A stretch of 64,000 nt of DNA from Haberlea rhodopensis (taxonomy: Eukaryota > Streptophyta > Magnoliopsida > Lamiales > Gesneriaceae): NCBI GenBank assembly GCA_907163345.1, contig CAJQUN010000226.1, forward strand, positions 62,001 through 126,000, in the 5' to 3' direction. The position numbers and the translations under genes were made by a program. Below are positions 23,193 through 34,018 of this stretch, in pieces (position 1 is the first letter of the stretch; the number at the start of each line of letters is the position of its first letter). Under the pieces are notes generated by a model. The model saw only the letters and a program-made list of their open reading frames with translations, ran no database searches and had not been told where the DNA came from.

Positions 23193-24400
23193 GTCTTTTG
23201 CAGTGCGGACATGAGCTCTTCTCGTGTAAATTCATTTGAGTCAAGATCATATACCTCGTCTGTCTGACTCATCTCTTCGTCTGCCATAAGACATTGAATA
23301 TCTTCTTCGCTTTCGCTGGAAGAATATTCAGAGCTTTCCGAGTCTGAGTCTGTCTGAGCCCATTTGCTGTTTCCCTCTTCAGCTACTAGGACTTTTTGGG
23401 ATTTTCCATGATTCTTGCGGTCTTTGTAGTGCTTCTTCTTCCTATCATCACGATGCTTCTCTTTCCGTTCTTCTTTCTTCGGTCTGGTGCAATCTGCAAT
23501 AAAATGTTCGGTCTTACCACAATTGTAGCAAGCCTGATCGTTAACAGCATCATCTTTTCTTGATTTATAATAATGAGAGGGTTTGAAGTTCCTCTTATTC
23601 TTAGACACGAATTTACCGAATTTCTTGATAAATAATGACATAGCATCATTACTTATCTGTTCAGCGGATCGGTCTGATGTTGAGGCGGTCTGGTCTGGAA
23701 TGGCTGCCAGGGCCTTGTTTGGTTGAGAGATGAATGGCTCTGCTTCACCTCTGCTTATCAGTTCAAACTCATAGGCCTTAAGATCTGCAAACAGATCATG
23801 AAGTTCAACTTTGTTAAGATCTTTTGATTCCCTCATGGCAATGGTCTTAACATCCCATTCCTTTGGCAGAGCTCTCATAACTTTCAGAGCGATCTCTCTG
23901 TTAGAATATTCCTTTCCCAGACCATTCAGTTCATTTATGATGCCAGTGACTCTTTCATCAAACTCATTTAGAGTTTCTCCACTCTTCATCTTTATGCTCT
24001 CAAATCTTTGAAGATCAACAGTTAACTTGTTTTCTTTGGTCTGGTCGTTGCCCTCACATAGCTGTGCTATCTTTTCCCAGATTTCTTTGGCAGTAGAGCA
24101 CATTTTGATTTTGCTGAACATGTTCTTGTCTAATGTCTTGAACAAGATGTCTTTGGCAACATTATCGAGATTTGCTTTCTTTCTTTCCTCATTCGTCCAG
24201 AGGGATCTGTCTTTCTCTACCATTTGTGGTTCACCACCAGTAATGGCGACTGCTGTATTTATTTTTAGAATCTTCATTGGTCCATCAGTGATGACGAACC
24301 ACATATCGTCATCCTGAGCTGCCAGATGTGCTTGCATTCTGATTCTCCAGTCATCATAGTCTTCTTTTGAGAACATAGGAATTTTGTTGAATGATGCCAT
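23168..24400 (-). CDS. gag: C1 Gag, 410 codons
   Basis: ATG at 24400, about 20 bp downstream of the primer site. Residues 1-130 hold the Copia gag N-terminal region (DYDDWRIRMQAHLAAQDDDMW, KEIWEKIAQLCEG), 135-225 the UBN2-like core (SGETLNEFDERV, KVMRALPKEWD), and 290-305 a CCHC zinc knuckle (CYNCGKTEHFIADC) in which the usual Gly before His is Glu. Lys/Arg-rich and Ser/Glu-rich stretches follow. The last residues diverge where a frameshift cuts it from the coiled-coil tail at 23192. Long and otherwise open, it could still make a capsid protein if transcribed. Confidence 0.85.
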   Translation of the reverse strand: MASFNKIPMFSKEDYDDWRIRMQAHLAAQDDDMWFVITDGPMKILKINTAVAITGGEPQMVEKDRSLWTNEERKKANLDNVAKDILFKTLDKNMFSKIKMCSTAKEIWEKIAQLCEGNDQTKENKLTVDLQRFESIKMKSGETLNEFDERVTGIINELNGLGKEYSNREIALKVMRALPKEWDVKTIAMRESKDLNKVELHDLFADLKAYEFELISRGEAEPFISQPNKALAAIPDQTASTSDRSAEQISNDAMSLFIKKFGKFVSKNKRNFKPSHYYKSRKDDAVNDQACYNCGKTEHFIADCTRPKKEERKEKHRDDRKKKHYKDRKNHGKSQKVLVAEEGNSKWAQTDSDSESSEYSSSESEEDIQCLMADEEMSQTDEVYDLDSNEFTREELMSALQKTWLMIIGS

Positions 24401-24408
24401 CAGCTCGA

Positions 24409-24423
24409 GTCTCTGATACCACT
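24409..24423 (-). promoter_or_regulatory. C1 primer-binding site, tRNA-iMet type
   Basis: Minus strand TGGTATCAGAGAC next to the LTR at 24424; one difference from the usual TGGTATCAGAGC. Confidence 0.85.
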
Positions 24424-25528
24424 TGTTAGGATCGGTCCGGAGTGTTTAGAGGGGGGGGGGGGGGGTGAATGAGCACTCCTTGTAAAAATTAATCCCTTGT
24501 GATTTCTTTCGGATTAGTGAAAGAAAACTGTTTCTTAATCAACTCTTGTACAGAACAGACCACTGAAAGTATAAGTGCGGAACGGTCTGTTCTTGTATAT
24601 GTAAGAGCGGCTCGATGGCTAGTATGAAAGAACAAGTGCAGAAAGATAATACACATAATATGTTTCTGGAAGTTCGAAGGTGGTGTAATCTTTCTACGTC
24701 TCCCCTTCTTCCAATTAAGGAAGGTTTATACTAGAAGACTTTGATTTATACAATCTTGTTGTACAAACCCGATTCAGGCTGGATTTACCTCACTACCAGT
24801 CTGAAACTCCTAGTCACTCGATCTACTCAGACACTCTCTGTCTGACAGTTACAATATGTTTCTCACTTCTATTTTTCAACACAGAATACACAAGATGCGC
24901 ACAGTGATCCTAAATGATCAAGTGTTACAAAGTAATTGTGCTTAAGAATAATTTCAGCTCGACAGCTTCTAAGCTTGTAAGCTTGTGCTGTTTTGCTTTC
25001 TTGTGTGTTTTTCAATTGATCAGCGAGAGTCTTGTATATTCCTTTTGTTGCATCCTTTTATAGTTGTAAGTACCAACGACATTATTTCCCTTAATGTGCA
25101 ACTTTGACTCTGCTTAAACTCTGAAAAAGCTACAGTCTTCTTCTTCAGGATACTTGCCGTTCTGGTTCATACTTTCGGCGACTGTCAGGTAGGCTCTTCT
25201 ATGTCTTCTTACCTTTTATGGCAATCTTCAGTCTTTGGTCCTTTGTAGCATTAATTACGACATTAAATGCTACAATAAATAGCCGTTAATGATTCGGACT
25301 GAGGAGCCATTTCTTTATGTATCCTTGACTGCTCTGATCTGATAAGGATTGAGATCGATCTGAAGCATCGATATAGTCAGTCTGAAATCCATCGATCCGG
25401 TCTGATATGCTTTGTCATCTTAGCTTGATCTGTTTTGGGCGATCGATCTGGTCAGTCTGATTTCACTCGATCCGGTCTGATATGTTTTGTCATCTTTAAA
25501 ATCTCATCGATAAGGTCCGGAACTAACA
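24424..25528 (-). repeat. C1 5' LTR
   Basis: 1105 bp, TGTTAGGATCGG ... GGAACTAACA. TATA box CTATAAAAGG on the minus strand at 25063-25054. A G15 run lies at 24451-24465. The block 24660-24775 is shared with the LTRs of the 383-3969 element. Degenerate GATC-GGTCTG words fill U3 (25320-25520). The partner LTR has been deleted. Confidence 0.88.
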
Positions 25529-25580
25529 ATAAGTGTCATGAAACCTCGCTATACACCTGAGCATGAATCATCGTCAACAT

Positions 25581-25880
25581 AATAGCGGAACGAGGCATCG
25601 CTATCAACATATCCAGCGGCACGAATCATCGCCAATCCTCATAAAAGAATGAGTCATCGTAAATCCACATAATAGCGGAATGAGGCATCGCTATCAACAT
25701 ATCCGGCGGCACGAATCATCGCCAATCCTCATAAAAGAATGAGTCATCGTAAATCCACATAATAGCGGAATGAGGCATCGCTATCAACATATCCGGCGGC
25801 ACAAATCATAGCCAATCCTCATAAAAGAATGAGTCATCATAAATCCACATAATAGCGGAATGAACCATCGCTAATCATCA
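25581..25880 (-). repeat. 90-bp tandem array of GCGG...CGC hairpins in B1
   Basis: Copies start at 25581, 25671, 25761 and 25851 (exact 90-bp period). Each holds ATAGCG + 11 nt + CGCTAT (for example 25582-25604), GGCG + 11 nt + CGCC, and a degraded third unit around GAATGAGTCAT. The same hairpin types form the array in B2. Confidence 0.88.
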
Positions 25881-26039
25881 TAGAAAATGTACATAAATAA
25901 AGAAATGCATGAATCTAAATGAAGTACACTTCCTGGTTAAACACATTAACCCACTTTTATTGTCCTTGTTTCAAATATTCATGCACGTAATCATTAGATC
26001 TTAACGTAATTGATTAACATCATAGTGTCATAACATCTT

Positions 26040-26340
26040 ATGGCATCTTACCACATAATAATATCGTATGGCCTCTTGCCATATGGGCATCTTACCCCGT
26101 GGCATCTTACCACAAATAACATCGCATGGCCTCTTACCATGTGGGGCATCTTACCACATAATAATATTGCATGGCCTCTTACCATGTGGGGCATCTTACC
26201 CTGTGGCATCTTACCACATAATAATATCGCATGGCCTCTTACCATGTGGGGCATCTTACCCCGTGGCATCTTACCACAAATAACATCGCATGGCCTCTTA
26301 CCATGTGTGGCATCTTACCCCGTGGCATCTTACCACAATT
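26040..26340 (-). repeat. GGCATCTTACC hairpin array in B1
   Basis: About 15 units with loop CATCTTA or CCTCTTA (minus strand TAAGATG or TAAGAGG) closed by GG/CC. Arms outside the core change in pairs: GTGG/CCAC, CATGG/CCATG, TATGG/CCATA, GGG/CCC, TGTGG/CCACA. The frames open through this array on both strands are repeat translations. Confidence 0.88.
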
Positions 26341-26911
26341 AACATCGTATCATTATATAAACATCACATAAACATCATCATTATAAACTTATTCATCATA
26401 ATCATCATCATAAACATCATATCACTTTACTCATCATAAACATCATCATCATAAACTTATTCATCATAATCATAGTATAGAAGTATGGTTTACCGTCCGA
26501 TGCCCGTACGTTTCTTACGTACCTTCCTTGCTTGAACATTACATGAACAAACGCATTAGTATATTCAATAATAATTGAGACCATACCGAAGTATTCCACC
26601 GTCGGTTGTCTACCCAGTCTATCCTCAGACAATACATCATACCTTTCTTTTCCCTGATTTTCTTACCAAAATCAGATTCCTTGGCACGTAACATATAGAG
26701 TGCTAGACATCACTATTAATGCCATCCTATCGTGTTCCATACGATTCCTGCAACCACAATGGTTAGCAATACCACTTTTCATATCATAAAAGCACATAAA
26801 CAAATAGTTATGTCGTATAACATTAATGCCATCATGCATAAATATGTGCTATCAATAACTTCATAGGCCCTTAACAGCCCCAATGAGCAACCACTGCTCT
26901 GATACCACTAA

Positions 26912-29276
26912 TGTAAGGACCCCGTATACTTAACCCTTGATTAGTGTATTAATCATTATGTGTGGCACATGCTTTCAATAAAATCATTCGGGAAACTGAG
27001 ATGATACTTTACCATTGAATGGCAATTACAAAATTTACTTTAATTTGCAATGTTATAAGTTCATCATCTTAACAACAATAGACTCATAGAGTTCGCCCAT
27101 TACTATCCCCATTACGCCACTTTTTACATTGTGGACTTTTATAAAAATTTGGGCAGAGTCTCCCCATAAATTGAGCTATCCCGAAACAAAAGCACATCAC
27201 ATAACATAATTCTCGGCCAGGGAAAACACAATACTCAACAGAAATACTACAGCACTAAGTAAATTCCCAGCCAGGGAAGACACCACACATAAGACAACAA
27301 AAGTGGGTTTCAACACCCACATAATACACCAATGACTCTCATATCATTTAGCAATTCTACCTCTAATTGCATGCAACATAAAATGAAAGAGAGAAAGGCT
27401 CATGCCTTTATATACAATCCATATACAAGTATAATCGTGCTCACATGCGAGCATCATGAATATGTATATAACCCTCAGGTGTATATAAGTACCCTGTACG
27501 ATACCGTGCTCCATCAAGCCCTGGTACCACGATCCTGGGAGTACATCCAATCAACAACTCGAGCTCATCTCCAAAGCCATCGATGTACCTGTTCACCTGC
27601 CCCAACAGAGACAGCCCCCAACGGGGTGAGCATACCAATACACAAAATCCCATAATCACAGTAATGAAATTCATAATTTACAACAAAAGTAAATACTAAT
27701 GAATTTAAATGATACTCCCTGGATGGCAACGTCCTCATCCGGGATTCCATGTACTGTCCCTGTTCTCACAATCATCAAACTCATCAAATCTCAAAAATCA
27801 GTAAATCAAAACATTGATTCAACTCATCGCATGCCCAATTCTCTAATATCAATAGATGGTGATTCCAAATTCATTATACATGCAAGTATGGATATCTCAA
27901 TATCAAAAACTGATTTCTTAACTTCGCTATCAATTACAGATAGCTCAAATGCCTAGCATATATTTTACCAATTTTCCATTATACTTAGACATCTCAAATG
28001 TCTTATAATGAATACATGATTCCACGATCATTCTCAGGCATCTCAATGCCCTACAATGGTCATATACGTCTGGTACCCCATATACCTTATGAGAGTTATA
28101 CTACTCTAGTGTCACGCACGCTCGTGGCGGCGATATCAAGATTAGGTCGCTCCATAGCTTCTCAACACATATATATAACCTCATGCACAATTATTCAATG
28201 AAATCAAAATACATTATGCATTTCACAAATGCTCTAATATATAGTAATGCTCGTACGTCGCACGTACCTTAAATCTCCGAAGTCCGAGCCAAACCTTGCT
28301 CGAGTTCCATGCCCCGAGGAACGATGTGCTAACACGATAAATAATTCACAATTATTTACGAACATGTAACCCATGCTCAAGCACATCCATAACCCTCAAA
28401 ATATTGTCAACACACGGCAATTAACCATTTAAAAGACTCGGGGCGAGCACATGCAGGGAGGGAAACGAATGAGACATCAACTAAAATTGATCAAGAACCA
28501 TTCCCAAATTTCGAACCCTAACATCACAAATTCGAACCCAATCAAGCACCATAAATCACCTAAAACATGAATTAATCGTTCAATAACAAGAATCACCGCC
28601 CCCTGCCAAAACCCCCAAAATTCGAACTCAAACCCTCACGAATTTAGGGAAAAATTCGAACCATTACAACACAATAGCAGGGAATATCATGAGAAGCATG
28701 AAAAAGGGGTAAGGAAGGTTACCCATACGAAGATCGGAAGGAAATCATTCAAAATCGGAAGAACCCTAGAATTTGGGCATCTGCGCTTTCTGCAAAAATC
28801 CGAACGTGAATCGCGACCAAACTTCGAATTGTTGGTATGGGAAGCTGCGCCTGGACGAGACGAAGCCAACGGCGGGTCGGAGAGACGGGCTGGAGGAGGA
28901 AAATGGTTCCAATAATTAAAATCTCGGGTTCAACTGGTATTTATAGCAAAAATACCCCGAAATACAAATAGCCCCACAAATACATCATGATTCATTAAAA
29001 ATCATCTGTTTTCAAAAATTCTCTCTCTAACTCCAAAAACCCCTACCGGTGCCCACACAAAGCACCCCAGATCCCGAGTCACACTAAAAACCCAACTCTT
29101 AGGTTTTTCACCCAAATGAGAATACAATCTCAACCTCGGGATCCAACGATCCCAACTACCCAAATAGACGAGCCCGTAAGGCCTAACACTACGGTTAAAT
29201 TCCAAATCGCCACGTAAAACAACTTTAGGGGTCATTAACACTCCGGGATTAACATCTATAATCCCAGGTCATCACA
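26912..29276 (-). repeat. B1 right LTR (5' LTR), complete
   Basis: 2365 bp. TATA box GCTATAAATACC on the minus strand at 28946-28937 leaves about 2 kb of transcribed R-U5, unusually long. It includes GTACGT-CGC-ACGTAC after AAG (28250-28267), an acceptor-like GGCAG near 27597, and two hairpins with a CTCA(A) loop: AGACAT/ATGTCT (27987-28003) and GGCAT/ATGCC (28037-28050). No protein domain; the ORFs repeated in all B LTR copies are discussed under rejected. Confidence 0.9.
28937..28946 (-). promoter_or_regulatory. TATA box of the B1 5' LTR
   Basis: Minus-strand GCTATAAATACC. The same place in B2 (60473-60462) reads GCTATAAGTACC. Confidence 0.6.
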
Positions 29277-29344
29277 ATACTGGCATTGATACTGCCTATA
29301 TCCCCCACCTCTTCATTGGGGTTCTCCGGATTAATAGCCGCCAT
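29277..29344 (-). pseudogene. gag: G1 gag N-terminus, cut off by B1
   Basis: ATG at 29344; 22 codons (MAAINPENPNEEVGDIGSIN and two more), matching the start of G2 gag at 43207. The frame is interrupted at 29276 by B1 and resumes at 17744. It is too short to be called by length alone; identity with G2 decides it. Confidence 0.88.
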
Positions 29345-29566
29345 GCTGTAACACAGGGGTTAACAACAATACCAAAAGCAGTTCATAATATAAGCCATTA
29401 GATAACAAGAGTAATCATATTCAAAAGCATGTTAGTATAACAACTTATACAAAAATATGCACCACTTGCATAAATATGCCCACCAATGAATACCTAGCCA
29501 ACTTGTTTCTAAAGGCTACCCTTTACTCGTTCCCTGGTTATCTAACCTGGCTCTGATACCACTAAA
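29345..29566 (-). other. G1 leader and primer-binding site
   Basis: About 220 bp between LTR and gag. The tRNA-iMet complement (minus TGGTATCAGAGC) is at 29562-29551, four bases from the LTR. The rest is non-coding and identical in type to the G2 leader (43208-43278 and 52410-52566). Confidence 0.85.
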
Positions 29567-29875
29567 TGAGAGACCCCGTCATGTGGTGTTTAATTGTGTC
29601 CCGATATTTCATATGATGTATTAAAATATTCCTCACTTGATATTTTTAGTATTTAAACAATAAAATACTTCAATTTCCCAATTAAACATGCTACACCAAA
29701 ACAATAAACTCCCATCGCAAATAATTATGCCACAACCCAAATTCCCAACATATATCACATGCACCCTGATATAAATTTCCCCACTATTATTAATTCAACC
29801 CAACGAATTAACACCAAAATCCTCATATTAACATAATTAATGATTAAATCACATAATCATTTCGGGGATATCACA
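29567..29875 (-). repeat. Middle family-A LTR, internally deleted
   Basis: Only 309 bp: the first 14 bases (TGAGAGACCCCGTC) join directly to the equivalent of 12937-13233. About 2 kb is missing, with GT shared at the joint. It serves as the 5' LTR of G1 and the 3' LTR of G2. The G2 polypurine tract follows at 29876. Confidence 0.85.
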
Positions 29876-29946
29876 ATACTCCCCTACTTATAAGATTTCG
29901 TCCTCGAAATCAGCATGCACTTACCCAAGATAAAACAAAACATAAA

Positions 29947-31477
29947 TCACATACCAGAAAACAGTTCTGGATAGTGCTGCACCATGTGTCGCTTTGTCTC
30001 CCACGTGGCCTCCTCGACACCCCTACGATCCCACTGAACTTTGACCATAGGAATAACTTTGTTTCTCAGTCTGCGATCTGCCCGATCCAGAATCCTGATA
30101 GGCCGCTCCACATAGGAAACATCAGACTCTATCTGAACCTCAGAAGGTTGCAACACATGAGAGGGATCTAGATCGTACTTCCTCAGGATAGACACATGGA
30201 ATACATCGTGTATACCAGACAGAGAGGGCGGTAAAGCTAACCGGTAAGCCAGAGTACCAACACGCTGCAAGATCTCGTACGGCCCCACATATCTCGGGGA
30301 TAACTTCCCCCGCATACCAAACCTTACCACACCCATGAAAGGTGAGACCTTCAGAAAGACTCTGTCGCCCAACTGAAACTCCAACGGTCTTCGCCGCTGA
30401 TTCGCATACGCTGCTTGCCTGTCTTGAGCTGCCTTCATCTTTCTCCTGATCACCTTCACATTTTCTTCCATTTCCTGGACCAACTCTGGTCCTCCGACCG
30501 ATTTACGGTCCACATCACCCCAACACAAAGGCGACCTACAACGCCAGCCATATAGGGCTTCAAATGGAGCCATCTGTATGCTAGCCTGGTAACTGTTATT
30601 ATAAGAAAATTCCACCAGGGCTACTGAGTCCTGCCAAGAAGTATCGAACTCCAACACACAAGCCCGTAACATATCTTCGAGCGTCTGTATCGTACGCTCG
30701 GTCTGTCCGTCCGTCTGGGGATGATATGTTGTGCTCAACCTTAATTCTGTGCCCAGGGCTGACTGGAGACCCTCCCAGAAGTGAGATGTGAACCACGGAT
30801 CTCGATCAGACACAATCAAAACAGGGATCCCGTGCAGTCTCACCACATCTCTGATATATAACTGAGCCATCCTCATGTACGTGAAAGTCATACTGTAGGG
30901 AATAAAATGTGCCACTTTAGTCAATCTGTCCACGACTACCCAAATGGCATCAAAACCCGAAACAGTCCTCGGTAAGTGGGTCACGAAGTCCATGGATATG
31001 TGCTCCCACTTCCACTGTGGTATCTCTAAGCTCCTTAGCTCACCACCAGGCCTCTGCCTCTCAGCCTTTACCTGCTGACAAATCAGGCATCTTTTGACGA
31101 ATGAGGTAACATCTTGTTTCATTCGCCTCCACCAAAACTGGCTGCGTAAATCTTTATACATCTTCTTCCCGCCCGGGTGGATACTCATCCTGCTACAATG
31201 AGCCCGCTGTAAAATACCTCGTCGCAAATCGGGTGTATCTGGAACCACCCATCTGTCGCCAAGCCTCAGAGAACCGTCCTCAGCCACTTTGAATCTCGAT
31301 GGCTGACCTAAATGAACCACTGGCATCCATCTCTGAACCTCTGCGTCGGTCCCCTGAGCCTTTCGGATGTGTTCATAAATGATCGGCTCCGCTAGCAAGG
31401 TCAACACCTGTACCGGAGAAGAAGACACGTAGTAATAAAAACCCATCTGACAATAGGAGCCCATCATAGCTGATAAA
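29947..31477 (-). pseudogene. pol: G2 integrase with chromodomain
   Basis: One open stretch of about 510 codons once the Copia-derived first residues (31560-31478) are set aside. It holds the H-H-C-C finger (HCSRMSIHPGG ... CLICQQVK), the D-D-E core (MDFVTHLP, SDRDPWFTSHFW, DGQTERTIQTLE) and a chromodomain-like end (VKVQWDRRGVEEATWE) closing with SGM. In SDRDPWF a usual Arg is Trp. This is the best preserved integrase of the window. C2 inserted at 31477/40230 separates it from RNase H. Confidence 0.92.
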
Positions 31478-32968
31478 TGTAAGTAATCCAACAAGCATAC
31501 AACGCAGCGGAATTTAAAATTTTGGATTACTAGAACCGCGGATCTATACAAAGTTGTCATATCGGATAAAAGATCATAAGAGTCTCACCCTTGTAGCATG
31601 TTTGAGCAGATTCCACGAAGCACCACGTTCAACGATTCTGAGTCACGAGCAACACCTCCAAGGCCTTGCCTCAACGGTATCCACACGATCAAATCGAAAG
31701 GGATGTTCAAGAACAAGTTGCTAGACTTATTCTTGAACCAAAACAAACTCTCGGTTCAAAACCGATCAATGGCGACCAAATAATCCCAAGCTTCAAGGCG
31801 ACGGCCGAGAGCTTCTTCGAGATTAGTGAGGCGGCCGAGAGCTCAATGTTGTGGTTAGGTTTTGTTTTATGAATTGTGTTATTAACAATCAATCAAAACC
31901 TCGTATTTATATTATAAGACTTTAATTAAGGTTCAAGACTTTCTTAAAGTCTCATGGGCCCAAACCCATGATTTAATTAAATCCTTATAATCATTTAATT
32001 AAGACTCTTCTTAATTATTTAATTCATCCCATGAATTTAATTCCCTTTATCAATTTAATCTTTTGTGCGACCCGATAGGATCTTGTAATGTTGGCAGTGA
32101 CATAAAATCTCATTTGACGTCACAAGCAAAGAGCGGTGTCTAGCAACACATCAAGGCTACCCAAATTACAAGAATGTCTTTGACTCGACATAACCTTAGA
32201 ACTTGTGATAATATTAACCATGTAACTTAATCCCTTTGTCCATGTGTTTAGATTGAACACGAGTCATGGAATAGTCATACTCGTATATTCAATCTCTATT
32301 TCTTGATCCCCAAGTAGAACTAGAATAAACGAATAAGCTTGATATCACATATCGACTCATTCGAGCACGGCCATGCATTTTAGTCTTACTTGATCAAGGG
32401 CCCAAACACTTCTCCTGTTATATAGGAGGGACAAATCCTATCTTGATCAATCAACATCCCTCTACATAATTCGTAGTGTATCCAATAGCTGCCTTTATAG
32501 TTTACCCTGTTACAGGTAACGTTTGACAATATCAAGATACATAACTCCTTATGTTGGGATCTCTGATGATCTCAAGTCGTAAGGATTACATACATTATTA
32601 TCACTATGAGAATTGCTTATGACACTCATATAACTATCCATGTAGCATTCTCATGGTGGGTCTGTCCAGTACATCGTTCTCTAACATGTACCCATGTGTT
32701 GATTTGATATCTCATATCAATGAACAATTCATCAATCAACACATACTAGTCTCAATGCATTATCATTATCCCAATTCATGATAATACTTGACTAGGGACA
32801 ATCTTTAAGAATAATACAATATTATTCTAAGGACATTAACTTATATATCAATTCATATTGCACATATATTCGAATAATATATAATAATGAATTGCCATTT
32901 ATAAAATCATAATACATTGTATGTCATAAACAATCATCTAATGACTTGTCTTAGGGCATATCCCAACA
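31478..32968 (-). repeat. C2 left LTR (3' LTR)
   Basis: TGTAAGTAATCC ... ATCCCAACA. TATA-like TATAATATAAATAC on the minus strand at 31917-31904. The 60-70 codon frames near 31600-31890 recur in the other LTR and are not genes. Confidence 0.95.
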
Positions 32969-33060
32969 AATCTCCCACTTGCACTAAGACCAATCAGACA
33001 TATACCTAATGCCTAGAGATCTAGTATGACGATCATGCTTCTGCTGTGACAGTGGCTTCG
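32969..33060 (-). promoter_or_regulatory. C2 polypurine tract and pol 3' end
   Basis: Minus strand AAGTGGGAGATT touches the LTR at 32969-32980; the intervening bases up to 33060 are the non-coding tail after RNase H. Confidence 0.8.
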
Positions 33061-34018
33061 TCAATGCGGCATATACATTATCATCTTTGGTACTTTGCAT
33101 ATTTTAACATCTCCCCTTTCAACGATTTCTCGAATGAAATGAAAACGCCGAAGTATGTGCTTGGATCTTTGGTGAGATCTAGGTTCCTTAGCTAATGCGA
33201 TCGCTCCATTGTTGTCACAATAGAGTTCTATCGGATCCTTAATGCTAGGCACCACTCCAAGTTCAGAAATGAACTTCCTAATCCAAACAGCTTCTTTTGC
33301 TGCATCAGAGGCAGCAATGTACTCAGCTTCCGTTGTAGAATCGGCTACTGTCTCTTGCTTTGAACTCTTCCAGCTCACAGCACCTCCATTTAGGCAATAC
33401 ACATCCAGATTGCGATAGAAAATCATCTTTGTCGGTTTGGAAGCTTGCATCAGTGTAACCCATTACATTGAGCTCTTCCTCACCTCCATAAATCAAGAAT
33501 GTATCCTTAGTTCTTCTCAAGTACTTCAGGATATTCTTGACTGCAATCCAGTGACTTTCACCTGGATCAACTTGATATCTGCTCGTCATGCTCAAAGCAT
33601 ACGAGACATCGGGACGAGTACATATCATGGCATACATGATAGATCCAATAGCTGATGCATATGGAATCTTACTCATGCGTTGTCTCTCATTTGGTGTTGA
33701 AGGACACTGTTCCTTCGAGAGATATATTCCATGTGTCATAGGCACGAATCCTTTCTTTGATTCTTGCATGCTAAACCGTTTTAGCACTTTGTCTATGTAT
33801 GTACTTTGACTTAGGCCAAGTAATCTTCTCGATCTATCTCTATAGATCTTGATTCCTAATACATAGGTGGCCTCACCCAAGTCTTTCATAGAAAAGCAAT
33901 TCCCTAGCCAAATCTGTACAGATTGTAAGGCAGGGATATCATTCCCAATGAGAAGTATGTCATCTACATACAATATTAGGAAGATAATTATGCTCCACTG
34001 ACCTTCTTGTAGACACAA
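33061..34018 (-). pseudogene. pol: C2 RT C-terminal half and RNase H
   Basis: Two overlapping frames. 34018-33323 holds the RT catalytic box LYVDDILLIGND (about residue 18), the thumb region (MKDLGEATYVLGIKIYRDRS) and the linker (YASAIGSIMYAMICTRPDV). 33450-33061 holds RNase H (SSKQETVADSTTEAEYIAAS, LYCDNNGAIALAKEP, RSKHILRRFHFIRE). A one-base shift near 33400, in the FYRNLD region, splits them. The frame ends close to the polypurine tract, so the C-terminus is nearly whole. Confidence 0.9.

Larger units (their letters stand above)
18771..25528 (-). mobile_element. C1: Sirevirus-like Ty1/copia element, 3' end deleted
   Basis: Minus-strand order: 5' LTR (24424-25528), tRNA-iMet primer site, gag, protease, integrase, RT, RNase H, spacer, env-like frame. 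Integrase before RT marks Ty1/copia; the long Gag tail, the LTR-distal env-like frame and the iMet site fit Sireviruses. The 3' LTR and the end of the env-like frame are missing, lost together with part of B1, so no target duplication can be checked. Pol has one 817-codon open stretch, the best preserved Copia coding here. Confidence 0.88.
25529..26911 (-). other. B1 internal leader: primer site, two hairpin arrays, no gag-pol
   Basis: Minus strand begins TAGTGGTATCAGAGCAGTGG (26910-26891), the tRNA-iMet site. A short frame of 22 codons opens at 26740 just after TTGCAG, where gag starts in G3. Then come a GTACGT/ACGTAC inverted repeat (26507-26523), an ATG-rich trinucleotide tract (26345-26475, read as CAT), the GGCATCTTACC array and the 90-bp array. 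The order from inverted repeat to array is the same as in the LTR of G3. No capsid or enzyme motif is present; a coding interior may have been removed with the C1-side deletion. Confidence 0.75.
17745..29276 (-). mobile_element. B1: family-B LTR element inserted in G1 gag, itself invaded by Sirevirus C1
   Basis: Bounded by TGTAAGGACC at 17745 and ...CATCACA at 29276, with the target duplication ATACT on both sides (17740-17744 and 29277-29281), falling inside a gag codon series that resumes after it. Right LTR 26912-29276 is complete; left LTR is kept only to 18770. The internal part 25529-26911 has a tRNA-iMet site and hairpin arrays but no gag-pol. The two LTR copies differ at roughly 10 of 1026 aligned bases. 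Copia C1 sits inside, and a deletion fused B1's left LTR to C1's 3' end. Confidence 0.9.

Noticed and set aside
25581..25880. CRISPR-like regular repeats (also 63430-63830)
   Set aside because: This is a plant genome; units are contiguous hairpins without unique spacers and no cas genes exist here.
26040..26342. 100- and 73-codon frames on both strands through the B1 array
   Set aside because: Both arise from the short repeat unit; the peptide is periodic.
31598..31872. Frames of 61-68 codons in the C2 LTR, repeated at 38815-39113
   Set aside because: They are in the LTR, repeated because the LTR is, and match no protein.
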